Part shown: piece by piece, positions 40,858 to 49,034 of the stretch | Numbering within the stretch: position 1 is the first letter of the stretch | Layout: each line of letters begins with the position of its first letter | DNA from: Sphingobacteriaceae bacterium | GTDB taxonomy: Bacteria; Bacteroidota; Bacteroidia; Sphingobacteriales; Sphingobacteriaceae | Length of the DNA stretch: 64,000 nucleotides | Reading direction: 5' to 3' | NCBI GenBank assembly: GCA_029266635.1 | Contig: JAQSWM010000003.1 | Coordinates: 62,001 to 126,000, forward strand | Translations under genes and position numbers: made by a program | The notes under the pieces: generated by a model | The model's database searches: none | The model's input: the letters and a program-made list of their open reading frames with translations, nothing else | What the model was told of the DNA's origin: nothing

Positions 40858-42870
40858 ATGACATATAAAACGAACAGGCTAGTCAGGGTTTTAATTTTTT
40901 GTGGATCCATTTTGCTGCCAATGGCGCTGAACGCACAAAACGGTAACTACACCAACAACAAAGCTCCCTTAAAAGCTAATCCCTATATTCAACTTCCACT
41001 CGGCTCGATACAAGCAGATGGTTGGCTGAAAGAGCAACTTATACGCCAGAAAAATGGGCTTACCGGGAAGCTGGATGAGTTCTATCCGGCAGTAGTAGGC
41101 AAGCGAAATGGCTGGCTGGGTGGCGACGGGGATGTCTGGGAACGCGGCCCGTACTGGATTGATGGGTTGTTGCCCTTGGCTTACATCCTGAATGATGCGC
41201 CGCTCAAAGTAAAAGCTCAACAGTGGATAGAATGGTCGATCAAAAACCAGGATGCCTCCGGCTATTTCGGGCCCATACCTCCGGCGGAAGAACCAAAGAA
41301 CGAAGAAGGCCTGCAACGCGGGCGTGCCCGCGACTGGTGGCCCAAAATGGTGATGCTGAAGGTTTTTCAGCAATATTATGAAGCTACACAAGACAAGCGT
41401 GCGCTTAACCTGTTAACACGTTATTTTAAATATCAACTTGCCGAACTTCCCAAAACCAAAGTAGATTATTACTCCTGGTGGGGCGCACAACGAGCCGGCG
41501 ACAACCTCCTGGTAGTTTACTGGTTATACAACATTACCGGCGATAAATTTTTGCTAGATCTTGCCGAGCTTATCCACAAACAATCGTTCGACTGGACAGG
41601 CACTTTGCAGAGTGACAACATTTTCGAAGGTCTGTTCGGGATGCATGGGGTGAATGTGGCGCAGGGAATGAAGGAGCCCCTTATCTACTACCAACAGCAT
41701 CCGGAGCAGAAATATTACGATGCGGTAAATAACGGTTTCAGAGAACTGAACCTATTTCACGGTCAGCCGCAGGGTTTATTTGGAGCAGATGAATGGCTCC
41801 ATGGCAAAAGCGCCACGCAGGGCTCTGAACTTTGTACTGCGGTTGAAATGATGTATTCGCTTGAGAATATGTTACAGATCACTGGCAGCCGTTCCTTTGC
41901 AGATCACATCGAAAAAATCGCGTTTAACGCTTTGCCAACACAATCAACCGATGATTACATGGCAAGGCAATATTATCAGCAGCCAAATCAGGTGATGATA
42001 ACCCGGCAGAAACGAAACTTCCTAACAGATTATCAGGGCACCGAACAAGTGCTTGGAATACTAACCGGATTCCCGTGCTGCACGGCTAACATGCACCAGG
42101 GATGGCCTAAGTTCACACAAAATTTATGGTACGCTTCCGCGGATGGGGGGATTGCAGCGATGCTGTATGCGCCTTCAACTGTGAACGCTAAGGTTGCAAA
42201 TCAGGTTCCTGTAAGCATTAAAGAGGAAACGAACTATCCGTTTTCCGACATCATCCGGTTCACCGTACAAACAAAGAAAGCAACGGAATTTCCATTCCTG
42301 CTACGCATACCATCCTGGTGCAAATCGCCAAAAATCACCGTTAATGGACACACTTTTCCGTTAAATCAGGCAGACAGTGTCGCCCGCGTAACCCGAACCT
42401 GGAGCAATGGCGATGTACTGGAACTACAGTTGCCGATGGAAATAACCAAATCAAAGTGGCAGGAAAACGCCATAGCGGTTGAACGCGGCCCCTTGGTTTA
42501 TGCGCTTAAGATCGAAGAAGATTGGAAGAAGGTAAAAAGCAAAGACAAGTACGGCGATTACTACGAGGTTCGCCCGCTTTCTCCATGGAACTACGGGATT
42601 TTAAATGTCAAGGACGAAGAACTGCAAAGCAGGTTCAAGGTTTCGATAAAAAACTCTGTACCCAGCTATCCCTGGACAATCAAGGATGCTCCGGTAGAAA
42701 TCAAAGTTCCTGCAAAGGTTTTAGAACACTGGCAGTTGTACCAGGAAGCTGCCGGCCCATTGCCCTACAGCATCCAGGGAACTACAAAGAAACTGCCGGT
42801 TCAGGAGATCACGCTTGTGCCCTATGGTTGCACAACGTTGCGGATTTCTGAGTTCCCCGAGGTACGATAA
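40858..42870 (+). CDS. GH127 family enzyme (beta-L-arabinofuranosidase-like)
   Basis: A 670-residue exported glycosidase with signal MTYKTNRLVRVLIFCGSILL, then PMALNAQ. It matches the former DUF1680 group: LGSIQADGWLKEQL, GERGPYW-like WERGPYWIDGLLPLAYIL, and the metal-Cys centre. Glu324 and Cys326 in QGSELCTAVEMM, and Cys407/Cys408 in LTGFPCCTANMHQGWPKF, correspond to the zinc-bound residues and catalytic Cys known for GH127 HypBA1. It likely releases L-arabinofuranose or a related sugar from plant polymers. The adjacent sulfatase suggests a sulfated or complex substrate. A hairpin terminator follows. Confidence 0.92.
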   Translation: MTYKTNRLVRVLIFCGSILLPMALNAQNGNYTNNKAPLKANPYIQLPLGSIQADGWLKEQLIRQKNGLTGKLDEFYPAVVGKRNGWLGGDGDVWERGPYWIDGLLPLAYILNDAPLKVKAQQWIEWSIKNQDASGYFGPIPPAEEPKNEEGLQRGRARDWWPKMVMLKVFQQYYEATQDKRALNLLTRYFKYQLAELPKTKVDYYSWWGAQRAGDNLLVVYWLYNITGDKFLLDLAELIHKQSFDWTGTLQSDNIFEGLFGMHGVNVAQGMKEPLIYYQQHPEQKYYDAVNNGFRELNLFHGQPQGLFGADEWLHGKSATQGSELCTAVEMMYSLENMLQITGSRSFADHIEKIAFNALPTQSTDDYMARQYYQQPNQVMITRQKRNFLTDYQGTEQVLGILTGFPCCTANMHQGWPKFTQNLWYASADGGIAAMLYAPSTVNAKVANQVPVSIKEETNYPFSDIIRFTVQTKKATEFPFLLRIPSWCKSPKITVNGHTFPLNQADSVARVTRTWSNGDVLELQLPMEITKSKWQENAIAVERGPLVYALKIEEDWKKVKSKDKYGDYYEVRPLSPWNYGILNVKDEELQSRFKVSIKNSVPSYPWTIKDAPVEIKVPAKVLEHWQLYQEAAGPLPYSIQGTTKKLPVQEITLVPYGCTTLRISEFPEVR

Positions 42871-42876
42871 AACGCA

Positions 42877-42900
42877 TTGCTTTCAGCAAAGCAAATTTTT
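42877..42900 (+). terminator. Intrinsic terminator between the GH127 and sulfatase genes
   Basis: TTGCTTT-CAGC-AAAGCAA (7 pairs) followed by ATTTTT. The stem is AT-rich, so termination may be partial and allow some read-through to the sulfatase. Confidence 0.65.
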
Positions 42901-42930
42901 GATCAGATTTTTAACTAACAATCATTGAAT

Positions 42931-44337
42931 ATGTACATCTCCAAATCAAAGGGTTGGCCCGGCCTGCTTCTCGCTGCCTGCGTGATGGTATCTGCCTGCA
43001 AAACACCGGCCTCCTTACCAAATTCATCTGCTAATGTGCAATCGGCCTCTAAGCCCAACATCATCATCATTCTCACCGATGACATGGGCTTTAGCGACAT
43101 TGGAACTTTCGGTGGCAACTTTGTGCCTACGCCAAACATAGACAGGCTGGCTAAAAGCGGCTTGAAAATAACGCATTACTACAGCGCTGCACCGATCTGT
43201 TCTCCATCACGCACAGGGCTGCTAACAGGAATGTATCCCGCCAGGTGGAATTTTTCGACGTATCTCGATAACAAGCAACATAATAAAGATGCAGAACAGG
43301 CAGATTTCCTTGATCCGTCTGCGCCAACCATGGCGAAATTCTTTAAAAGCGCCGGCTACGCAACCGGGCATTTCGGGAAATGGCATATGGGCGGTGGCCG
43401 AGACGTCACGAATGCGCCGGGCTTTGAAAAATACGGCTTTGATGAACATGTAAGCACATACGAAAGCCCCGATCCTGAGCCGGCTCTTACTGCTACAGAC
43501 TGGATCTGGTCGTACGAAGATAGCGTCCAGCGCTGGGACCGCAGCCGCTACTTTGTAGATAAAACACTAGACTTCATGCAACGGCACAAGGGGCAGCCAT
43601 GCTTTGTAAATCTCTGGCCTGATGATGTGCATACACCGTGGGTACCAAGGCACGGAACCGAATTTGAAGGAAAGTTCCCAATGAACCCACAGGAGGAGGA
43701 AGCCTTCAAGTTAGTGCTACAAGAGTATGACAAGCAAATAGGGCGTTTGCTCGACGGGCTGAAAGCAACAGGGCTGGACAAGAACACTATTGTGATTTTT
43801 ACCAGCGACAACGGTCCGCTGCCAAGCTTCAGGGGCAGCCGTGCGGCAGGAATGCGGGGTTCTAAATTATCGCTTTATGAAGGCGGTACCCGGATGCCAT
43901 TCGCCGTTACATGGCCGGGGCATATTGCAGCCGGAACAACAGATGATCAATCTGTGCTTACCGGAGTAGATATGCTGCCCACTCTCACCAAAATAGCAGG
44001 CATAAACTTGCCGGCGAGCTATCATGGCGATGGTATCGACAGAAGCAGCGTGTTTTTGGGAACACCTTCTCCACGTGGAAAAGACATGTTCTGGGAGTAT
44101 GGCAGAAATGATATCGCATTCAAATATCCCAAAGGCCGCGACAAAAGCCCGAATCTGGCAGTACGTTCCGGCAACTGGAAGCTGTTGATGAATAACGATG
44201 GTACGAAGGTGCAGCTATTTAACATCGCGACAGATAAGAACGAGACTAAAGACGTTGCAGCCGCTAATCCGCAGGTGGTAGCAACCTTGAAACCAAAGCT
44301 GATGGCATGGTGGAAAGAAATGCCGAGGTTGAAATAA
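42931..44337 (+). CDS. Type I (formylglycine) sulfatase, lipoprotein
   Basis: A 468-residue lipoprotein (GLLLAACVMVSACKTP; Cys23 after VSA). It is an arylsulfatase-fold enzyme: metal site ILTDDMGFSDIGTFGG, the modification motif CSPSRTGLLTG with Cys90 to be converted to formylglycine, and GHFGKWHMGGG with further active-site residues. The C-terminal NLAVRSGNWKLLMNNDGTKV is the usual small domain. It removes sulfate esters from a glycan or other substrate at the surface. A Cys-type motif needs an FGE or anaerobic maturase, which is not in the window. The ATG at 42931 is preferred over the TTG two codons earlier. Confidence 0.94.
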   Translation: MYISKSKGWPGLLLAACVMVSACKTPASLPNSSANVQSASKPNIIIILTDDMGFSDIGTFGGNFVPTPNIDRLAKSGLKITHYYSAAPICSPSRTGLLTGMYPARWNFSTYLDNKQHNKDAEQADFLDPSAPTMAKFFKSAGYATGHFGKWHMGGGRDVTNAPGFEKYGFDEHVSTYESPDPEPALTATDWIWSYEDSVQRWDRSRYFVDKTLDFMQRHKGQPCFVNLWPDDVHTPWVPRHGTEFEGKFPMNPQEEEAFKLVLQEYDKQIGRLLDGLKATGLDKNTIVIFTSDNGPLPSFRGSRAAGMRGSKLSLYEGGTRMPFAVTWPGHIAAGTTDDQSVLTGVDMLPTLTKIAGINLPASYHGDGIDRSSVFLGTPSPRGKDMFWEYGRNDIAFKYPKGRDKSPNLAVRSGNWKLLMNNDGTKVQLFNIATDKNETKDVAAANPQVVATLKPKLMAWWKEMPRLK

Positions 44338-44359
44338 GGTCGCTTTCCTTTTTGGAATC

Positions 44360-44407
44360 TAGGTATATGCTTTACGGGCGGCAAGCGCCCCCTAAAGCAT
44401 ATACCTA
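44360..44407. repeat. 48-base perfect hairpin touching the PiT stop codon
   Basis: TAGGTATATGCTTTA (44360-44374) is the exact inverse of TAAAGCATATACCTA (44393-44407); inside, GGGCG pairs with CGCCC. The right arm contains the phosphate transporter's stop codon (44405-44407), and TAAAGCAT recurs at 44411-44418. There is no T-run on either side. It may be a terminator of unusual form or an inserted palindromic repeat. Confidence 0.7.
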
Positions 44408-45415
44408 TCTTAAAGCATTAATCAGAAGATAAATTCCGGCTGCAAGAACAGCAGAAACGGGTATTGTGAGTATCCACGCCCAAACGAGGTTGATGGTTAC
44501 GCCCCAACGCACAGCCGAAATGCGCTTAGTCATCCCCACGCCAATAATCGCTCCGGTAATGGTGTGTGTGGTAGAAACCGGTATCCCAAAATGCTCGGTT
44601 ATACCCAGCGTAACGGCTCCCGCACTCTCCGCTCCAACGCCTTCTAATGCAGTTACTTTTGTAATCCTGGAACCCATCGTTTTCACAATCCTCCAGCCAC
44701 CGGTTAAGGTTCCTCCCGAAATAGCAATATAGCAAACCAGCGGGATCCATTCAGGCATCGTGCCTTCTGCCGGAACTACCTTTGCGGAAATCATCGCCAC
44801 ATAGATAATTCCCATCACTTTCTGGGCATCGTTTCCGCCGTGCGTAAAGCTCAGTGCAGCCGACGACAAAAGCTGCAATTTTCTGAACCATTTCTCAGCA
44901 GTAGAGGGCCTTGCCCAGCGGGAAAGATTGATAATTATCAGGGTTATTATCACCGAAATAACCGATCCGATAACCGGCGCCAATACAATAAAGGCTACAA
45001 TCTTTATCACGTACCCTGAATTGATCGCGTCCAGCGGATGTGCGCCCATGAGCAGGGCATTTGTAATTCCCGCACCGGCAAATCCGCCTATAAGCGTGTG
45101 CGACGAACTCGAAGGAATCCCATAATACCAGGTCATCAAGTTCCAGCAGATGGCCGCTATAAGCCCCGCTAAGATTACGTGGAGCGTGATAAAATTCTCC
45201 GTTACGGTCTTTGCAACCGTGTTTGCAACCTTATGGTCTGTAAAATAGAAGTAAGCAGCAAAATTGAATATCGCCGCCCACATTACTGCCTGAAACGGCG
45301 AGAGTACTTTGGTTGAAACAATGGTAGCAATAGAATTTGCCGCATCATGGAAACCGTTTATATAATCGAACGCAACTGCGAGAACAATCACAATTACTAA
45401 CAGGGAAGTAACCAT
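44405..45415 (-). CDS. PiT family low-affinity inorganic phosphate transporter
   Basis: A 336-residue inner-membrane symporter importing metal-phosphate or phosphate with a proton. Both inverted-repeat signatures are present: FDYINGFHDAANSIATIVSTKVL near the start (GxhDAANxIA) and FTHGGNDAQKVMG in the middle, then the second AGAVTLGITEHFGIPVSTTHTI. About ten hydrophobic segments. It follows the DUF47 gene by 18 bases in the same operon, the standard PiT-PhoU-like arrangement. A PHO-box-like repeat upstream of DUF47 suggests induction under phosphate shortage. Confidence 0.95.
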   Translation of the reverse strand: MVTSLLVIVIVLAVAFDYINGFHDAANSIATIVSTKVLSPFQAVMWAAIFNFAAYFYFTDHKVANTVAKTVTENFITLHVILAGLIAAICWNLMTWYYGIPSSSSHTLIGGFAGAGITNALLMGAHPLDAINSGYVIKIVAFIVLAPVIGSVISVIITLIIINLSRWARPSTAEKWFRKLQLLSSAALSFTHGGNDAQKVMGIIYVAMISAKVVPAEGTMPEWIPLVCYIAISGGTLTGGWRIVKTMGSRITKVTALEGVGAESAGAVTLGITEHFGIPVSTTHTITGAIIGVGMTKRISAVRWGVTINLVWAWILTIPVSAVLAAGIYLLINALR

Positions 45416-45433
45416 TCCTTTGTATAGTTTAGT

Positions 45434-46081
45434 TTATGCGTTCTTAACCAGGATCGTTTCCAGCACGTTGGCAACATCTTCGCACTTGTCTGTAGCCGTT
45501 TCGAGAGCTGCAAGTATTTCCTTGTACTTGATGATCTCTTTTGCATCGGTTTCAAACTCAAAAAGATGGGCAACAGCCCGGTCGAAGATATAATCTGCCT
45601 GATTTTCCATGCTGTTGATGCGCACACAAGAATCAGTGATTATGCGGATGTTTTTTAGGTTTTTAAGCTCTCGGACCGCCTTATCAACATCAATACAGCC
45701 TTGCACAATGAGTTCTGTAATTTTGATAATAGGATCACTCATCTCCGTTACTTTGTATAAAGACATCCGGTTGGCAGAGCCATGGATGTAATCGGCAACA
45801 TCATCAATAGCCGAAGCTAATTGGTGGATGTCTTCACGATCAAAAGGAGTGATAAAGTTTTTGCCGAGCTCAAGATAAAGCTGGTGAGTGATGTCGTCAC
45901 CTTTGTGCTCAAGGTCTTCAATGTGTTTGAAAAGCTCGATTCGGCGACTGTTGTCTTTTGTATTAACTGCCTCTTGTAATGCTTCAGCTAACTTGATGAG
46001 GTTATTGCTTCCTTGTTCAAACAGCGGAAAGAACACGCGGTCTTTCGGGACGAAGTATTGGAAAATATTATTTAGTGCCAT
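45434..46081 (-). CDS. DUF47 / PhoU-like phosphate transport accessory protein
   Basis: A 215-residue all-helical protein that pairs with PiT transporters. It has the family segments FFPLFEQGSNNLIKLAEALQ, EDLEHKGDDITHQLYLEL (metal-binding acidic/His residues) and FDREDIHQLASAIDDVADYI. It probably tunes PiT activity or phosphate signalling. It is the first gene of the DUF47-PiT operon, whose promoter region holds a PHO-box-like repeat. Confidence 0.94.
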   Translation of the reverse strand: MALNNIFQYFVPKDRVFFPLFEQGSNNLIKLAEALQEAVNTKDNSRRIELFKHIEDLEHKGDDITHQLYLELGKNFITPFDREDIHQLASAIDDVADYIHGSANRMSLYKVTEMSDPIIKITELIVQGCIDVDKAVRELKNLKNIRIITDSCVRINSMENQADYIFDRAVAHLFEFETDAKEIIKYKEILAALETATDKCEDVANVLETILVKNA

Positions 46082-46098
46082 GTTTTTGTACTTAGGCG

Positions 46099-46132
46099 CA
46101 AAGCTACGTCCGCAATGTTAAGTTACTGTTAA
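46099..46132 (-). promoter_or_regulatory. Promoter with PHO-box-like direct repeat for the DUF47-PiT operon
   Basis: Read leftward: TTAACA (46127-46132), five bases, TTAACA (46116-46121), nine bases, then TAGCTTTG (46099-46106), a perfect -7 element. The 11-base period and TTAACA-N5-TTAACA words are those known for PhoP/PhoB boxes (best described in Bacillus). There is no TTTG -33 element, as expected for an activator-dependent promoter. Confidence 0.6.
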
Positions 46133-46143
46133 GCTTTTTTGTT

Positions 46144-47193
46144 TTATTCTATCGGGATAAAGTTGTTCTTGACCTGCTCAAGCGTGAAGCCAAAAGTTGA
46201 CCCCAACCCTTCTGTGCTCCGAACGCTGATTGTTTGCTGATGCGCTTCTACAATATGCTTCACGATTGCAAGCCCGAGGCCAGAGCCACCGATCTGCCGT
46301 GAGCGGCTTTTGTCTGTGCGATAGAACCGCTCGAACAGCCTCGGCAAATACTTTTCTTCTATACCAGAACCGTCGTCGGTAACTTCCACTAAAATCTGAT
46401 CGTGCAGTTCAAAAGTCTTGATTGCTGTGATCCCGTTCTCTTTGCCGTATTTGAAAGAATTATCTATCAGGTTCACCAGCACCTGCCTGATTTTCTCGCG
46501 GTCGGCGTTCACAATCAGCTCAGAATCATACTTATCTTTGAAAACCAGGTGTATCTTGTATTCGCTGGCTTTCAGTTCAAGCGAATCTACAACTTCGTGG
46601 ATGAGTGCTGTAAGGTCGAATTTTTCATAGTTGATTGGTACTTCACCACTCTCCAGTTTCGAAATAGCATCAAGGTCTTTGATCAGGAAGCTAAGGCGGT
46701 CCAGATTCTTTGATGCCTTGCCCAAAAATTGTTTTCCGAGTTCTATATCTGAAAAGCCATCTTCCTGCACCGCTTCAATATATCCCTGTATGGCGAAAAG
46801 CGGCGTCTTAAATTCGTGAGAAATGTTTGAAAGGAACTCTCTTCTAAATTCCTCCTGCTTTTTTAGTGTATCAATTTCAGATTTCTTGTCGCGGGCCCAC
46901 TCTTTTACCTCAATTTCCACATCGTACAAAGGATCACTGCTTATCACATATTCACCAAGCGCATCTTTGAGGTCTTTGCCGAGCTTGAGGTTATGGATAA
47001 GCTTATAAATCAGCTTGATCTTACTGTAAACGTATTTTTCAATCAGTAAATAAAAAATAATAAAACTGATAATAAGGGTAAAGCCAAACGTAATCAGAAG
47101 GTAATACCAGTCATGCTGAAAGTAAAAATTGATAATCCCCAACGACAGAGCTACGGCCAGGGAGTTTATAAAAACCAGTACCGAAAGTTTCAT
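46144..47193 (-). CDS. PhoR-like membrane sensor histidine kinase
   Basis: A 349-residue kinase with two N-terminal membrane helices (LSVLVFINSLAVALSLGIINFYF and LITFGFTLIISFIIFYLLI) and almost no periplasmic loop. A juxtamembrane coil follows, then HisKA (SNISHEFKTPLFAIQGYIEAV) and HATPase: N-box LVNLIDNSFKYG, then VTDDGSGIEEKYL and GGSGLGLAIVKHIVEAHQ. Lack of a periplasmic sensor domain and the PiT-DUF47 operon beside it suggest phosphate-state sensing through a transporter contact. The usual adjacent PhoB-type regulator is missing. It begins 20 bases after the FAD oxidoreductase stop of the polyketide operon, so it may be transcribed with it. Confidence 0.9.
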   Translation of the reverse strand: MKLSVLVFINSLAVALSLGIINFYFQHDWYYLLITFGFTLIISFIIFYLLIEKYVYSKIKLIYKLIHNLKLGKDLKDALGEYVISSDPLYDVEIEVKEWARDKKSEIDTLKKQEEFRREFLSNISHEFKTPLFAIQGYIEAVQEDGFSDIELGKQFLGKASKNLDRLSFLIKDLDAISKLESGEVPINYEKFDLTALIHEVVDSLELKASEYKIHLVFKDKYDSELIVNADREKIRQVLVNLIDNSFKYGKENGITAIKTFELHDQILVEVTDDGSGIEEKYLPRLFERFYRTDKSRSRQIGGSGLGLAIVKHIVEAHQQTISVRSTEGLGSTFGFTLEQVKNNFIPIE

Positions 47194-47213
47194 AACAGTG
47201 CGAAAAAAGCAAG

Positions 47214-48341
47214 TTACAAATTAAAAGGTTTGCCGTGCGTATTCCTGATCAGCAAGCCGCCAAGACCGGGCACTGTTTTGAGGGTAGAAATAGCAAGCTC
47301 TGAAACAAAGGCATTGCCAAACAGGCGCTGAATGGCTCTGCCGGTTTTAAGGCGGCTGGCGAATTGGGCTTTCCACATTCTTTCCCACTCCTGCTCAATA
47401 GCCGCTCTCTGCCCCGCCTCTTTGAAAATCGGCTGCCGCGAAATAATGTCGCTGAGCAGTTTTGCCGAGTGCATAGCCATTGCCATTCCGTTACCGCACA
47501 AAGGCGTGATCATCCCGGCAGCGTCGCCGCAAAAAAGAATGTGGTTTTCGACAAGCGATTTCTGTTCAAATGAGATTTCATTTATCACTTCTGGCCTATC
47601 AAACAGGAACTCAGATTCTGCAAAATGACGCTTGAGCGATGGGTTTCTGTGCAGGACGTTTTGCTCAATAGCTTGGATGCTTCCATGTTTTTTTAACAAC
47701 CGATTTTCAGCGAGATAGCAGAGGCAGAATTTGTCGCCTTCTATTTTCTCGATCCCGCAATAGCCGCCCTCAAAATTGTCGAGCTGGATTGTGTCGGCAG
47801 GGAAATCTGTGCGGATGTGATACTTCACACCAATGTATGGACTGCGTTTGTAGAAAAAGTCGCGTGACAGCTTTTGGTCGAGATTGGAGCGTTTGCCATG
47901 GCTGGCGATGACTAAACCTGCCTGGAGTTTAATGTTATTTGAAAGTGTAACCTCGAACTGATTGTCAGCAAATGCAACATCGTTCGCCTTCTCTCCAAGG
48001 GAAAACTCAACACCTTCCGAGAGAGCTTTCCGGTACAGCAAAGTATCAAATTCAAATCGGCTTAAGCCAAAGCCGCCGAGCTCAAGCTTGTGATGAAAGC
48101 CTTTTCCTTTCGGCGATGTTACCGTCAGTTTGGAAATGTGCGATGGGCCACACTCTTCTACATCAATGTTAAGTGATTGCAGAAACGACATCACTTCGTT
48201 CGACACATACTCCCCGCACACCCTGTGAAAAGGATATTGCTTTTTCTCAACCACCGTGACTTCGAAACCGGCTTTTGCCAGCAATATGGAGGATGTGAGC
48301 CCGGCAATCCCGCCGCCGATGATGATAATTCTGGCTTTCAT
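47214..48341 (-). CDS. FAD-dependent oxidoreductase (geranylgeranyl-reductase/monooxygenase family) of the type III PKS operon
   Basis: A 375-residue flavoprotein. It has the N-terminal dinucleotide-binding motif IIIGGGIAGLTSSILLAKAGF, the conserved VCGEYVSNEV segment, and the second FAD motif ILFCGDAAGMITPLCGNGMAMAM. This family covers aromatic hydroxylases and prenyl-chain reductases. As it is locked to a type III PKS (four-base ATGA overlap with the methyltransferase gene) it may hydroxylate the phenolic product to a quinol, like SrsC of Streptomyces, or reduce a prenyl chain. The sequence alone does not decide between the two. Confidence 0.87.
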   Translation of the reverse strand: MKARIIIIGGGIAGLTSSILLAKAGFEVTVVEKKQYPFHRVCGEYVSNEVMSFLQSLNIDVEECGPSHISKLTVTSPKGKGFHHKLELGGFGLSRFEFDTLLYRKALSEGVEFSLGEKANDVAFADNQFEVTLSNNIKLQAGLVIASHGKRSNLDQKLSRDFFYKRSPYIGVKYHIRTDFPADTIQLDNFEGGYCGIEKIEGDKFCLCYLAENRLLKKHGSIQAIEQNVLHRNPSLKRHFAESEFLFDRPEVINEISFEQKSLVENHILFCGDAAGMITPLCGNGMAMAMHSAKLLSDIISRQPIFKEAGQRAAIEQEWERMWKAQFASRLKTGRAIQRLFGNAFVSELAISTLKTVPGLGGLLIRNTHGKPFNL

Positions 48342-49033
48342 TTATAAATGATCACCTGCCATCGGAATGCCCACATCCATCGGATACTATAATTTTTTAA
48401 TCCGGCTTTCAACAACATTGCTTCCAGTTCTTCCCGCCTGAAGCTCCTGAGCACAGAAACCTTCGAATCATGTTTCACCATCTCAGAACGGGAAAAGACC
48501 TTTGTCAAAACGCCGATGGAATGGTAAGCGAACCAGTGCCGGTGGAGGTCGTTTATCACTACTGCCTTTGTGCCGCATTCAGCCATTTTAGCGACCAAGT
48601 TTATCCAGGCTTCATCCTGAAAATGGTGGCTGAAGAGGCTGGAAATCACAACATCAAATTGCCCCGGCTTCAACTCACCGCTCAGAACATCGGCGTGGAT
48701 AAAGCTTATTTCGGGGTAGAGCGACGCCTTTGTGCGGGCGTATTCCACCGCAGAAGCGGTGGCATCTACGCCCACTAAGCTGATACGCAGATTTCTCTTT
48801 CTCGCCCACTTTGCAATCACCCGCAGCGAGTCACCGCCGCCGCAGCCCCAGTCGGAAATGGTCATCCCATCTTTAATCCCAATCCGTTTAAAAGCATCAA
48901 AGAACACAGTATATCCTCCCAAAAGCTTGTTCACCACCTCCAGCTCATCCATAATCGGATCAATAACTTCAGCTCCGAGGCTGAAATCATCCATCATTTC
49001 GTCTTCGGTACTTCTTTTGGAAAAATTAGGCAT
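48338..49033 (-). CDS. SAM-dependent methyltransferase of the type III PKS operon
   Basis: A 231-residue class I methyltransferase. SAM motif I is ISDWGCGGGDSLRV, motif II LVGVDATASAVEYAR, then GQFDVVISSLFSHHF. No signal peptide. It sits between the PKS (one base after its stop) and the FAD gene (four-base overlap), so it is surely part of the same pathway, likely an O- or C-methyl transfer onto the polyketide-derived phenol. Exact position of methylation cannot be told. Confidence 0.9.
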   Translation of the reverse strand: MPNFSKRSTEDEMMDDFSLGAEVIDPIMDELEVVNKLLGGYTVFFDAFKRIGIKDGMTISDWGCGGGDSLRVIAKWARKRNLRISLVGVDATASAVEYARTKASLYPEISFIHADVLSGELKPGQFDVVISSLFSHHFQDEAWINLVAKMAECGTKAVVINDLHRHWFAYHSIGVLTKVFSRSEMVKHDSKVSVLRSFRREELEAMLLKAGLKNYSIRWMWAFRWQVIIYK

Positions 49034-49034
49034 A

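Noticed and set aside
40858-44337. A polysaccharide utilisation locus
   Set aside because: A GH127 enzyme and a sulfatase are adjacent, but no SusC/SusD pair or dedicated regulator is near them.
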